Origin: Geomobilimonas luticola
GTDB taxonomy: Bacteria > Desulfobacterota > Desulfuromonadia > Geobacterales > Geobacteraceae
DNA length: 64,000 nt
Direction of reading: 5' to 3'
Assembly: GCF_018476905.1 (NCBI RefSeq)
Contig: NZ_JAHCVK010000001.1
Span: 1,054,001 to 1,118,000 of the forward strand
Part shown: piece after piece, positions 42,617 through 51,517 of the stretch
Layout: every line of letters starts with the position of its first letter
How positions within the stretch are numbered: position 1 is the stretch's first letter
The notes under the pieces: model-generated
What the model saw: only the letters and a program-made list of their open reading frames with translations
Told to the model about the DNA's origin: nothing
Databases searched by the model: none
Program-made: the position numbers and the translations under genes

Positions 42617-42855
42617 ATGATTTGCTATCAGTCCACTATTATCCAGGCGGGGATCAACGAGGGGCGCATCCGGATGGGGGACCGGCACCTTTCCATGTTC
42701 GCCCAGGACCTGGGGTACGGCTTTTACACCAAGGACAACGGCGGCCGGCTCGAACCGCGTCCTGCGGGGCGGTGCCGGAAATCGTCCAGATTGCCGACAA
42801 GATCGAGGCCTGTTTTGAAGCCCTTCCGGTCGCGGAAGGGCTTTTTTTGTGAACG
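42617..42855 (+). pseudogene. possible frameshifted small gene
   Basis: One frame encodes MICYQSTIIQAGINEGRIRM and continues GDRHLSMFAQDLGYGFYTKDNGG to about 42755. A different frame then continues with VPEIVQIADKIEACFEALP to a TGA in the terminator. Codon use looks protein-like in both parts, so a single-base frameshift near 42755-42770 is likely. I do not recognise the family. It may also be a non-coding transcript. Confidence 0.4.
42818..42848 (+). terminator. strong terminator after the frameshifted ORF
   Basis: AGCCCTTCCG (42819-42828) and CGGAAGGGCT (42833-42842), loop GTCG, are followed by six Ts. It implies a plus-strand transcript from the region before it. Confidence 0.85.
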
Positions 42856-42889
42856 CACGTGCAGATAACGTTAAAAAGGTAGCAATAAA

Positions 42890-42909
42890 ATAGATAGTTT
42901 GCTATCTAT
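42890..42909 (+). promoter_or_regulatory. MarR operator-like palindrome
   Basis: ATAGATAG-tttg-CTATCTAT is an 8-bp perfect inverted repeat ending five bases before the marR ATG. It overlaps the AT-rich likely -10 region, which fits autorepression. Confidence 0.65.
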
Positions 42910-42914
42910 ATTAC

Positions 42915-43379
42915 ATGCGTGCCTTTAATTCGACGATTGACCGAAGCAATCTCATCTTCCGTCTCGCCCTCCTGACACGGCGCTGGCGCCAGGTGCTGGA
43001 CACCGAAGCACAGGCGGCCGGGCTGACGGATGCCACCTGGCGTCCCCTCCTGCATCTCCATCTCCACGGGGACGGAATTCGCCAGAAGGATCTTGCGGCA
43101 TCCGTGGGCATCGAAGGTCCCTCCCTGGTCCGCCTCCTCGATACCCTCATCGCCAAGGGGCTTATCCAGCGGTCGGAAGACAGTACGGACCGCCGGGCGA
43201 AACTGCTCGGTCTGACGCCGGAGGGGGAGCGTGTCGTTGACCGGATCCGGAAAACCGTGGCCTCCCTTGAAAACGAGCTGCTCGGTCCTTTCAGTGACAG
43301 CGAAATCGCACAGGTAGCTGACTTTATCGGACGCCTCGAATCCGCCGTAAACGACGTTCGGGAGCGAGTGAAGCGATGA
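42915..43379 (+). CDS. MarR-family regulator
   Basis: The 154-residue protein has a winged helix-turn-helix: QKDLAASVGIEGPSLVRLLDTLIAKGLIQRSEDSTDRRAKLLGLTPEG in the usual MarR order. SlyA-type relatives sense phenolic or aromatic compounds. The ATG has no ribosome site, so it may be leaderless or start downstream. The stop overlaps the FUSC gene (ATGA), so it probably controls this exporter operon. Confidence 0.88.
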   Translation: MRAFNSTIDRSNLIFRLALLTRRWRQVLDTEAQAAGLTDATWRPLLHLHLHGDGIRQKDLAASVGIEGPSLVRLLDTLIAKGLIQRSEDSTDRRAKLLGLTPEGERVVDRIRKTVASLENELLGPFSDSEIAQVADFIGRLESAVNDVRERVKR

Positions 43380-45385
43380 TGGCCCAGAACCTGCGCGGTC
43401 TGTTGTGTCGCGAGCGGCCGCGCATCGTGCTTGCACTCCGCGGTACCGCAGCCGCCCTCGTTGCACTGACGGTGGCCGTACTGTTGAAGCTCGAATGCCC
43501 GTTCTGGGCGGCAATGACGGCGATCATCGTCATCCAGCCGACGCGCGGGCTGTTGCTGGAAAAGAGTTTTTACCGCCTTGTCGGGACGGTGGTCGGTTCC
43601 GGGGCGGGGATACTGCTTCTCCTGTATGCCACATCGCCGGTAACGTTGACCATTGCCCTTTCCCTCTGGATTGCGGGATGTGTCGTCATCGGGAACCTGT
43701 CCTACGGCCTCCGTTCCTACTCGTGCCTTCTGGCCGGTTACACCTGCTCCGTCATCGCCATCCTCGGCTACCAGGATCCCCCCAATCTCCACGACCTAGC
43801 CTTCGGCAGAATCGCCGGGACCTTCATCGGCATCATCGTCGCCACCACAAGTACCCTCCTCTTTACCCCCCGCCAGTCGAAGGGGGAATTTGTGGAGCGC
43901 CTGCAACGGGCTGTCGGAGAAACGGTCGCATGGCTGGCGTTGGCGCTTCGCCAGGGGAGAGGGAGCAGATCGGTCCGGCAGGAGCGGGATATCCTCATGG
44001 AAATTGCGGACATCGAAAGTCTCGTGGATATCGTGGGGGCCGGTTCGTTCAGGTTCAAGAAAAGAAAGCGTCACGTGCGAAGCCTTATCGCCTCGCTCCT
44101 TGCTTTGTTGGCCGTTGGCCGGCTGGCCAGTGAGCGGTTCGCCCGGCATGGTGGGGAGCAGTGCCCGGACGATTACTGGCGTGAGCAGCTTTCCCTGCAC
44201 CTGGAGAGGATCGCCGGGGGTCTTGAGGGGAGCGGGCCGGCGATAACGTGCGCAGACGAACTGCAGACGGTTGCCATCGAGGCAACTGCCCGTCTCCCCT
44301 TTCTGGGGGAGACGCTGGACGAGCTCGTCGCTTCCCTCAAGCTCGTTCTGGCGGATTATGGCGCCGTAACAGCCGCCCCGGAGACGAAACCGGAGAGCCG
44401 GCTCGTCGGCCATCGCGATTGGCGGGAGGCGCGGCGGGCGGGAATGCGAGCGGCGACGGCAATCCTTGCCGTCGGCCTGGTCTGGCATGTCACCGGATGG
44501 AAGCAGGCATTACCCCTGGTGATGGTGACGTCCATCATGGTCAGCCTCTTTTCCACCAGGGAACATCCATCCGCTACCCTGGCCCAGGTTTTCATCGGGG
44601 CGTCAACGGGAACCATGGCCGGTCTCTTCTGCCGGCTGGTCGTGCTGAAGGGTGTGGTCGATCCGGGGATTGAAATCGCCGTCATCGCCCCTTTCATCCT
44701 GCTCGGTGTCCTGCTGATGCAGTATCGAAAAACCGTGGCAGCGGCTACCGACGCCACCCTCATCTTCATGTTCGTCGAACAGCCGGGGGCGTCGCTCCTC
44801 CCTGAACCATTTCTCCAACTGCAGGGTGCACTGGCCACGGTGGTCGGAATAGGGTTTGCCTGGGCTTCATTTCGCTACCTGCTGCCGGTAAATCCTGCCA
44901 GTCGGTTGCGCTCCCTGTTGGCCGCCATAGTTCGTGATCTGGAAGCCATGGCCTCAGCGGATTCAGCAGCGGTGATAGAGAGGCTGCAGGCACGGCTCCA
45001 GCATCGTGTCATCCGCCTGGTGGTCATGGCGAGGAAATTCGATGCCGATCATCAAGGGATTGTGGAGGGGGGGCTCACGACCCTGGCCATCGGCAGGTGC
45101 ATCCTGCGCCTGCAGGAAGCCCGTACCCGCAAGGATATCCCTCCCGCTACCGCGCGGATAATACACCAGGCACTGCGAACGCTGGCCGATCCCTCGCAGC
45201 GGCCGAAAAACGCCGAGGCGGTGCTGCGGGGTGCCTCAAGGGCGCTTCACGGTGTTCCGGAACCGGATGGGGGAGAGCATGGTGCGCCGGGAAGGTGCGC
45301 TGCCGAAGCGATGGGTGATGCGGCCGCCCTTTTCCACGGGAATGTCATCTTGATGAGAGGTCAAAGAACGCAATGCCCTACCTGA
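43376..45385 (+). CDS. FUSC-family inner-membrane exporter (AaeB/YccS-like)
   Basis: The 669-residue protein has two sets of hydrophobic helices (about 20-150 and 355-500), each followed by a hydrophilic cytoplasmic part. The motif FWAAMTAIIVIQPTRGLLLEKSFYRLVGTVVGSGAG is the classic FUSC start. Relatives such as AaeB export aromatic carboxylic acids. With a MarR gene in front it is probably induced by an aromatic compound. It overlaps both neighbours. Confidence 0.88.
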   Translation: MMAQNLRGLLCRERPRIVLALRGTAAALVALTVAVLLKLECPFWAAMTAIIVIQPTRGLLLEKSFYRLVGTVVGSGAGILLLLYATSPVTLTIALSLWIAGCVVIGNLSYGLRSYSCLLAGYTCSVIAILGYQDPPNLHDLAFGRIAGTFIGIIVATTSTLLFTPRQSKGEFVERLQRAVGETVAWLALALRQGRGSRSVRQERDILMEIADIESLVDIVGAGSFRFKKRKRHVRSLIASLLALLAVGRLASERFARHGGEQCPDDYWREQLSLHLERIAGGLEGSGPAITCADELQTVAIEATARLPFLGETLDELVASLKLVLADYGAVTAAPETKPESRLVGHRDWREARRAGMRAATAILAVGLVWHVTGWKQALPLVMVTSIMVSLFSTREHPSATLAQVFIGASTGTMAGLFCRLVVLKGVVDPGIEIAVIAPFILLGVLLMQYRKTVAAATDATLIFMFVEQPGASLLPEPFLQLQGALATVVGIGFAWASFRYLLPVNPASRLRSLLAAIVRDLEAMASADSAAVIERLQARLQHRVIRLVVMARKFDADHQGIVEGGLTTLAIGRCILRLQEARTRKDIPPATARIIHQALRTLADPSQRPKNAEAVLRGASRALHGVPEPDGGEHGAPGRCAAEAMGDAAALFHGNVILMRGQRTQCPT

Positions 45386-45705
45386 GATTCAAGGGATTCG
45401 ATGAGGAGCCTCTGCGGCGGGCGCTTCCCGTGCTCGTGGAGGAGTTTTCCCGCATTGCCGCCGTGCCCCGGGAAATTGTCAAGGTCGAGTTGCTGAATAT
45501 TACCCGGCTAACCGCAACCCCCCGGTCACTGGAGCTATTCATGTTCCCGCGGACCCAGGAAAAGCATGACCGTATTGCCGAAAACCTCTACAACCTGCTC
45601 AGCCATTTCGGCTGGGGGGATGTGCACATATTCTTTGTCCTGCTTGCCCCTTCTCTCTACTACAAGGAGGGGATGCCGTTGAAAGAGGTAAGCTGGTTGC
45701 CTTGA
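45373..45705 (+). CDS. DUF1904 tautomerase-like protein
   Basis: The 110-residue protein starts MPYLRFKGFDEE and has the DUF1904 (MIF/tautomerase superfamily) pattern, with Pro at position 2 after Met. Its start overlaps the end of the exporter gene by 13 bases, so it is coupled to it. A tautomerase next to an aromatic-acid exporter and an SDR suggests handling of an aromatic or keto compound; the reaction is unknown. Confidence 0.75.
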   Translation: MPYLRFKGFDEEPLRRALPVLVEEFSRIAAVPREIVKVELLNITRLTATPRSLELFMFPRTQEKHDRIAENLYNLLSHFGWGDVHIFFVLLAPSLYYKEGMPLKEVSWLP

Positions 45706-45758
45706 GCGACCGGGAGAAGAGGCCGTATCGCATTCGGCCATTAAGGGAAGGAGTCAAC

Positions 45759-46493
45759 ATGGAGATCAAGGGGAAAATCGTGCTGGTGACCGGCGCCAAC
45801 GGGGGGATCGGCGGTGCTCTGGTCAGGGGACTGCTGGACAAGGGGGCCGCGAAGGTCTATGCGGCGGCGCGGTCCATCGCATCAGTCGCCGAATTGGCAC
45901 AACTCGATAAGGAGAGGGTTGCCGCGATCCGGCTGGACATCACCCATGCCGCCAGCGTGGCGGCGGTGGCGGAGCAGTGCGGGGATGTGGCTATGCTTAT
46001 CAACAACGCCGGCCTCAACCGCTGCGTGCCGCTCCTCGGTCCAACCGGCATTGAGAGCGCCCGTGAGGAGATGGAGGTCAACTTCTTCGGCACCCTGGCC
46101 ATGTGCAGGGCATTCGCACCGGTGCTTGCCTCCCGGGGCGGAGCGATCGTGAACGTCTGCTCCATCATCGGCCTGGTCAATCTGCCGGTCAACGGAACCT
46201 ACTGTGCCTCCAAGGCTGCTGTCCATTCCCTGATACAGGGGGTGCGGGCCGAACTGGCCCCACGCGGGGTCCGGGTGGTCGGCGTCTACCCCGGCCCGGT
46301 GGATACCCGGATGACCGCCGGCCAGGAGATGCCCAAGGCGACGCCGGATCAGGTTGCCGCCGCGATTCTGGCGGGTATCGACGCCGGTGACGAGGAGATT
46401 TTCCCTGACCCCATGTCCCAGGCAGTTCATGGCAAACTGCTGCAGGATCCCAAGCAGGTTGAGAAGGAATTTGCGACAATGATACCGGCCTGA
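45759..46493 (+). CDS. short-chain dehydrogenase/reductase
   Basis: This 244-residue SDR has TGANGGIGGALV near residue 10, NNAG and the Ser-Tyr-Lys catalytic set (CSIIG...YCASKAA). It is last in the marR-FUSC-DUF1904 operon. Substrate unknown. The ATG at 45759 has AAGGAG upstream, and a terminator follows the gene. Confidence 0.85.
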   Translation: MEIKGKIVLVTGANGGIGGALVRGLLDKGAAKVYAAARSIASVAELAQLDKERVAAIRLDITHAASVAAVAEQCGDVAMLINNAGLNRCVPLLGPTGIESAREEMEVNFFGTLAMCRAFAPVLASRGGAIVNVCSIIGLVNLPVNGTYCASKAAVHSLIQGVRAELAPRGVRVVGVYPGPVDTRMTAGQEMPKATPDQVAAAILAGIDAGDEEIFPDPMSQAVHGKLLQDPKQVEKEFATMIPA

Positions 46494-46539
46494 GCCAGAA
46501 AAGGCGATACCCCGCAGGTAAGAGAGTAGAAATATTAAA

Positions 46540-46589
46540 AAGTCTGCCCGTGAAAAGAGAAATTTCCCTGCTCACGGGCAGACTTTTTT
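46540..46589 (+). terminator. terminator after the SDR gene
   Basis: AAGTCTGCCCGTGA (46540-46553) and TCACGGGCAGACTT (46572-46585) pair perfectly over 14 bp, followed by a T run. Confidence 0.9.
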
Positions 46590-46640
46590 GTTTCCTGTCC
46601 CCTTGTCTGGTTCTGGTTTTCATGCCCGTCGAAAAAAATC

Positions 46641-46682
46641 TTGACAGAGCAAGGCTAAAGATATAGTTTAGCGTTAAATCAT
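46641..46682 (+). promoter_or_regulatory. promoter and operator-like site of the second marR
   Basis: TTGACA at 46641-46646 is followed by TTTAGCGTTAAATCAT (46667-46682), which contains TTTA-gcgt-TAAA and overlaps the -10 zone. A related 16-mer occurs before the next gene (47178-47193), identical at 12 of 16 positions. Confidence 0.55.
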
Positions 46683-46706
46683 TTGATGTTGAAAGAAGGA
46701 GCAACC

Positions 46707-47156
46707 ATGAAATCCACCGGTAACCCGACATATCGCGCCCTGAACTGTTACACCAAGCTGATGCGCGCAGCTGAGACCGTGACCTTACGCACCAGCCGGC
46801 AGATGGCGGCGGCAGGGCTGACCATCAGCCAGTTCGGCGTGCTGGAGGCCCTGCTGCACAAGGGACCCTTGTGCCAGCGGGACATCGCCGCCAAGATCCT
46901 CAAGAGTACGGGGAACATCACCATGGTGATCGACAACCTGGAAAAGAGGGGACTGGTGCGGCGCGAACGGGACAGCGAGGACCGGCGCTATCTGACGGTT
47001 CACCTGACCGATGCGGGGTCCCAGTTGATCGAAACAGTCTTTGCCGACGTCGAGGCGGCGATTATGGCCGAAATGGGTACGCTCTCCGCGACGGAGCAGG
47101 AACAGCTGGGTACGCTGTGCAAAAAACTGGGATTGAATAAGGAGGGAAGAAGCTGA
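46707..47156 (+). CDS. MarR-family regulator
   Basis: The 149-residue protein has the winged helix (MAAAGLTISQFGVLEALL; QRDIAAKILKSTGNITMVIDNLEKRGLVRRERDSEDRRYLTVHLT). It resembles the MhqR/YusO-type group that responds to quinones or electrophiles. The start at 46707 follows AAGAAGGAG. It heads a long run of redox-stress genes, the first being YceI. Confidence 0.9.
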   Translation: MKSTGNPTYRALNCYTKLMRAAETVTLRTSRQMAAAGLTISQFGVLEALLHKGPLCQRDIAAKILKSTGNITMVIDNLEKRGLVRRERDSEDRRYLTVHLTDAGSQLIETVFADVEAAIMAEMGTLSATEQEQLGTLCKKLGLNKEGRS

Positions 47157-47177
47157 GAAAAAAATTTGAAGAAATGG

Positions 47178-47193
47178 TTTAATGTCGAATCAT
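47178..47193 (+). promoter_or_regulatory. second MarR operator-like site before the YceI gene
   Basis: TTTAATGTCGAATCAT matches the site before marR at 12 of 16 positions and lies 40 bases before the YceI start, in the 76-bp gap. Confidence 0.45.
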
Positions 47194-47232
47194 GTCTACA
47201 TAGAAGCTGCACACAAAAAAGGAGACATAATC

Positions 47233-47823
47233 ATGAAACGCATTATCGCATCAATCAGCACTATCGTCGCCCTTTCCCTTCCGGCCTTCGCCTTCGCTTC
47301 TACCTGGGCCATCGACCCCGACCACTCCAATGTCGGTTTTAAAGTCCGTCACCTGATGGTGTCCAATGTGAAGGGGAGTTTTGACAGGCATACCGGCACG
47401 GTTGAAATCGATGACAAAGATATCACCAAGTCAAAGGTGAACGTCAGTATCGACACCAGTTCCATCAACACCAACGTGCAGAAGCGGGACGAGCATCTGC
47501 GCAGCGCCGATTTCTTCGACGTGGCCAAATATCCGACGATGACTTTCGTCTCGAAGAAAGTGGCCAAGGCCGGCAAAGACAGGTTGAAAGTCACGGGCGA
47601 CCTGACCCTGCACGGCGTGACGAAAGAGGTGGTTCTTGATGTGGAGCCGATCTCCAGGGAGAGCAAGGACCCCTGGGGTAACATCCGGCGCGGTACCACC
47701 GCGACCACCAAGATAAACCGCAAGGACTTCGGCTTGGTCTGGAACGCAGCCCTGGAGACTGGCGGTGTTACCGTGGGTGATGAAGTGACCATCACCCTGG
47801 AAATCGAGATGATCAGGAAGTAA
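47233..47823 (+). CDS. YceI-family periplasmic protein
   Basis: The 196-residue protein has a signal peptide (MKRIIASISTIVALSLPAFAFA) and the YceI lipocalin-like pattern: WAIDPDHSNVGFKVRHL, VNVSIDTSSINT, RDEHLRSADFFDVAKYPTM and the final GDEVTITLEIEM. Family members bind isoprenoid/polyprenyl lipids in a barrel. AGGAG site ahead of the ATG. It is downstream of a MarR gene with a shared operator-like motif, which fits YceI genes induced by quinone-like stress. Confidence 0.92.
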   Translation: MKRIIASISTIVALSLPAFAFASTWAIDPDHSNVGFKVRHLMVSNVKGSFDRHTGTVEIDDKDITKSKVNVSIDTSSINTNVQKRDEHLRSADFFDVAKYPTMTFVSKKVAKAGKDRLKVTGDLTLHGVTKEVVLDVEPISRESKDPWGNIRRGTTATTKINRKDFGLVWNAALETGGVTVGDEVTITLEIEMIRK

Positions 47824-48024
47824 GGGACGCTGGGTTTTTCGACAAGGGGGGGGCAGCCAGGAGGCTGTCTCCCCCTTGTCGGTTGTGCAAGGGAAAAGCA
47901 GCCAATGGTGTAGCTGGTCCTCCCGTGAAGCGGCATGCGGATGATGGAGATGGTGTGTTGAATACGGGCGCGATAACGATACACTCTTCAAAGGTAGATT
48001 AGCAGGCCCGAAAGGAGAATCACC

Positions 48025-48678
48025 ATGAACTACACAGAATTGCTCACTCCCCAGAACTCTGCCCTTATCCTGATCGACTTTCAACCCCAGATGACCTTCG
48101 GTGTCGCCAACATCGACCGGCAGACCCTCTTCAACAACGTCATGCTCCTGGCCAAGGCGGCGAAAATCTTCAACGTGCCGACCATCCTCACCGCGGTGGA
48201 GTCGAAAAGCTTCTCCGGCAACTTGTGGCCGCAACTCCTCGACCTTTTCCCCAACCAGGAACCGGTGGAACGGAGCTCTATGAACTCGTGGGAGGATGAG
48301 AAGTTTGTGGCGGCAGTCAAGGCCACCGGACGGAAAAAACTGGTCATGGCGGCCCTCTGGACTGAAGTCTGCCTTGCGTTCCCGGCCCTGGGCGCACTTA
48401 AAGATGGTTATGATGTCTATGCCGTGGAAGATGCCTCGGGAGGGACCAGCGTCACCGCCCACAATGCCGCCATGCGGCGCATCGAGCAGGCTGGCGCCGT
48501 GCCGATGACCGCGCTGCAGACCCTCCTTGAGTACCAGCGTGACTGGGCGCGCAAGGATACCTACGACGCCGTCATCGAAGCGGTGAAAGAACACTGCGGC
48601 GCCTACGGCCAAGGGGTGGAGTATGCCTACACCATGGTGCACGGTGCGCCACCCAGCCGCAAAGTCGCGGGGAAATGA
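48025..48678 (+). CDS. isochorismatase-like (YcaC-type) hydrolase
   Basis: The 217-residue cysteine hydrolase has the catalytic Asp in ALILIDFQPQ (about residue 21) and the nucleophile Cys in ALWTEVCLAFPAL (about 119). A Lys region lies between. It resembles YcaC and other isochorismatase-fold hydrolases of uncertain substrate. Strong AAAGGAG site. A GC hairpin at about 47842-47879 lies before it but lacks a T run. Confidence 0.85.
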   Translation: MNYTELLTPQNSALILIDFQPQMTFGVANIDRQTLFNNVMLLAKAAKIFNVPTILTAVESKSFSGNLWPQLLDLFPNQEPVERSSMNSWEDEKFVAAVKATGRKKLVMAALWTEVCLAFPALGALKDGYDVYAVEDASGGTSVTAHNAAMRRIEQAGAVPMTALQTLLEYQRDWARKDTYDAVIEAVKEHCGAYGQGVEYAYTMVHGAPPSRKVAGK

Positions 48679-48714
48679 CCGGCTGGAGAGATTTGCCGAG
48701 CGGGAGGTAACGCT

Positions 48715-50586
48715 ATGAAAGCACCCGACCTGATTCTGTATAACGGCAAGATCACCACCCTCGATAATGCCAAGCCCCAAGTCTCGGCCATTACCATGGC
48801 CGGAGGCCGTATAACCGCCACCGGGGGGGATGAACTTCTCGCCACCGCAACCGATAAAACAGCGCGGATAGATCTCAAAGGGCGCCGGGTCATCCCGGGG
48901 CTCAACGATTCTCACATGCATGTGATCCGCGGTGGTCTCACCTACAATCTGGAGCTGCGCTGGGACGGTGTTCCATCTCTTGCCGACGGCTTGCGCATGC
49001 TGAAGGAACAGGCGCAGCGCACTCCCCCCGGCCAATGGGTCCGGGTCATCGGCGGTTGGAGTGAGTTCCAGTTTGCCGAGCGGCGCATGCCCACCCTCGA
49101 GGAAATTAACTCCGTCGCCCCCGATACGCCGGTCTTTGTCCTGCACCTTTACTGTCGCGGCATGCTGAACCAGGCCGCCTTGCGGGCCTGCGGCTACACG
49201 AAGGACACCCCGAATCCCCCCGCCGGCGAGATCCAGCGGGATGTACATGGCAATCCCACCGGGCTCCTCATCGCCCGTCCCAATGCCGGCATCCTCTACG
49301 CCACCGTCGGCAAGCAGCCGAAGCTCCCCCCCGAACACCAGATGAATTCATCGCGGCACTTCATGCGGGAACTGAATCGCCTTGGCCTCACCTCCCTGGT
49401 GGACGCGGGGGGCGGCTCGCAGATCTACCCGGACGACTACGCCATCATCGAGGAACTGCACCGGCGGGGTGAATTGACCGTGCGGATGGCCTACAATATT
49501 TTCACGCAAAAGCCCAAGGAGGAAAAAGAGGATTTCCTCCGCTGCATGAAGCTGACCGCTCCCGGTACGGGTGACGATTTCTATCGCTGCAACGGCGCCG
49601 GGGAGATGCTGGTCTACTCGGCGGCGGATTTCGAGGATTTCCTGGAGCCTCGGCCCGATCTCCCGTCCAACCTGGAGAAGGAGCTGAAAGAGGTCGTTTC
49701 ACTGTTGGCTGCCAATAAGTGGCCGTTCCGCATTCATGCGACCTATGACGAAAGCATCTCCCGCATGTTGAGCGTGTTCGAAGAGGTGAACCGCGACATC
49801 CCCTTCACCGATACGCCGTGGTTCTTCGATCACTGCGAAACCATCTCCGACAAGAGCATGGAGCGGGTCAAGGCGCTGGGAGGAGGCATTGCCATCCAGA
49901 ACCGCATGGCCTTCCAGGGGGAGTATTTCCTGGACCGTTACGGGAAGCAGGCCGCGGAGCGGACCCCGCCGGTGCGAAAGATGCTCGATCTCGGCATTCC
50001 CGTGGGGGCGGGGACCGATGCCACCCGCGTCTCCAGCTACAACCCCTGGGTTTCCCTCTACTGGCTGGTGGCGGGGAAGACCGTCGGCGGCGCCTTGCTC
50101 TACACCGAGGCAAATCGCCTCAGCCGGGAGGAGGCACTGCGGCTTTATACCCAGGGGAGCAGCTGGTTCTCCGGTGAAAACGGCAGGAAAGGGGCCATTG
50201 CCGTCGGCCAGCTGGCGGATGTCACGGCGCTCACGGAGGATTACTTTGCGGTGCCGGAAGAGAGCATCAAGGGGATCGAGTCGGTCCTGACCATCGTTGA
50301 CGGGAAGGTTGTCTACGGCGCGGGTGAATTCGGGAACCTTGACCCGACCCCGTTGCCGGTGCTGCCGGAGTGGTCACCCGTGAAGGTTTACGGCGGGTAC
50401 GGGGCGCCACTGGACATGCGCAAAGCCGCCCTGCACGGCGTACCTGTTCCCCAGCACCTGCACACCGCCGAGTGCCACTCGCACGGTTGTAGCCATGCTG
50501 CCCAGCAACTCCTGGCCGGTTGTAAAGCCGGGGCTCCCCGGTACGGTGACTTCTGGGGCCTGGGCTGCGACTGCTTCGCGTTTTGA
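48715..50586 (+). CDS. YtcJ-like metal-dependent amidohydrolase with Cys/His-rich tail
   Basis: The 623-residue protein has the metal-binding N-terminal NDSHMHVIRGG (about residue 67) and the amidohydrolase-3 barrel (WFFDHCETISD, GIPVGAGTDATRVSSYNPW near 430). The end is unusual: after the normal beta-sandwich the last ~45 residues contain six Cys and several His (CHSHGCSHAAQ, then GC-type residues to the end). This could bind a metal. No signal peptide. GGAGG site upstream. The natural substrate is unknown. Confidence 0.88.
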   Translation: MKAPDLILYNGKITTLDNAKPQVSAITMAGGRITATGGDELLATATDKTARIDLKGRRVIPGLNDSHMHVIRGGLTYNLELRWDGVPSLADGLRMLKEQAQRTPPGQWVRVIGGWSEFQFAERRMPTLEEINSVAPDTPVFVLHLYCRGMLNQAALRACGYTKDTPNPPAGEIQRDVHGNPTGLLIARPNAGILYATVGKQPKLPPEHQMNSSRHFMRELNRLGLTSLVDAGGGSQIYPDDYAIIEELHRRGELTVRMAYNIFTQKPKEEKEDFLRCMKLTAPGTGDDFYRCNGAGEMLVYSAADFEDFLEPRPDLPSNLEKELKEVVSLLAANKWPFRIHATYDESISRMLSVFEEVNRDIPFTDTPWFFDHCETISDKSMERVKALGGGIAIQNRMAFQGEYFLDRYGKQAAERTPPVRKMLDLGIPVGAGTDATRVSSYNPWVSLYWLVAGKTVGGALLYTEANRLSREEALRLYTQGSSWFSGENGRKGAIAVGQLADVTALTEDYFAVPEESIKGIESVLTIVDGKVVYGAGEFGNLDPTPLPVLPEWSPVKVYGGYGAPLDMRKAALHGVPVPQHLHTAECHSHGCSHAAQQLLAGCKAGAPRYGDFWGLGCDCFAF

Positions 50587-50649
50587 CCCCTCAAAAGGAG
50601 AACCGCTGGGGAAAGACCATTCGAGTTATACAAGGGAAGGGGCTCCTGA

Positions 50650-51429
50650 ATGTCCGAAACATTACCTTCGATCTTTCTCGGTCATGGCAATCCCATGAAC
50701 GCCCTGTCACACAACAGCTACACCGACGCTTGGCGGCGCATAGGGGAACAGACGCCACGACCGACGGCCATTCTGTCGATTTCCGCTCACTGGTATGTGC
50801 CGGGAACCGCCGTTACCGTAAACGCGGCACCGCAGACCATTCACGATTTCGGCGGGTTCCCCCGGGAGCTGTATCAGGTGCAGTACCCCGCGCCCGGCGA
50901 CCCGGCACTGGCCCAGAGGGTGCGGAACATGCTGGCGCCTTTGCAGGTCGCGCCCGACGATTCCTGGGGACTCGATCACGGGACATGGTCCGTGCTCTGC
51001 CACGTGTATCCCGACGCCGACATCCCGGTGGTGCAACTGAGCATCGACAAAACACGCCCTGCTCCCTTTCATTTCCAGGTGGGTCAAAAACTCGCGCCGC
51101 TGCGGGACGAAGGGGTCCTCATCGTGGGGAGCGGCAACCTGGTCCACAATCTCCACGCCTATGCGTGGGGAAGGCATATGCCCGATCCCTATGACTGGGC
51201 CGTCCGGTTCGAAGCAAACGCAAGGGAGCTGCTGCTCGCCGGTGACTACCAGCCGCTCATCGAGTATGAGACGCTCGGTCAGGATGGGATGCTGTCCATT
51301 CCGACCCCCGATCACTATCTGCCGCTGCTGTATGTCATCGGCACCAGACGGGAGAGCGATGCCGTCACGTTCCCCGTCGAAGGGGTCGATGGCGGCTCCA
51401 TATCCATGCTTGCCGTGCAGGTGGGGTAG
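50650..51429 (+). CDS. DODA-type extradiol dioxygenase (YgiD-like)
   Basis: The 259-residue protein fits the class III 4,5-DOPA-type dioxygenase family. It has metal-ligand regions FLGHGNPMNAL, SAHWYVPG and a GNLVHNL block, plus WGLDHGTWSVL. It opens the ring of catechols using Fe(II) or Zn. Its context with pirin and quinone-stress type genes suggests aromatic or catechol detoxification. Confidence 0.9.
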   Translation: MSETLPSIFLGHGNPMNALSHNSYTDAWRRIGEQTPRPTAILSISAHWYVPGTAVTVNAAPQTIHDFGGFPRELYQVQYPAPGDPALAQRVRNMLAPLQVAPDDSWGLDHGTWSVLCHVYPDADIPVVQLSIDKTRPAPFHFQVGQKLAPLRDEGVLIVGSGNLVHNLHAYAWGRHMPDPYDWAVRFEANARELLLAGDYQPLIEYETLGQDGMLSIPTPDHYLPLLYVIGTRRESDAVTFPVEGVDGGSISMLAVQVG

Positions 51430-51517
51430 TATGACCTGCAGCGGCGGGCGAAAGACTGACCTGAGGACAAAAAAAGAGCATTATTGGGGAGTAAGGTTCG
51501 AGAAACAAGGAGGCCAC

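Noticed and set aside
47842-47879. Hairpin after the YceI gene as a terminator
   Set aside because: Stem AAGGGGG...CCCCCTT with CAGCC/GGCTG is good, but no T run follows; not listed as a terminator.
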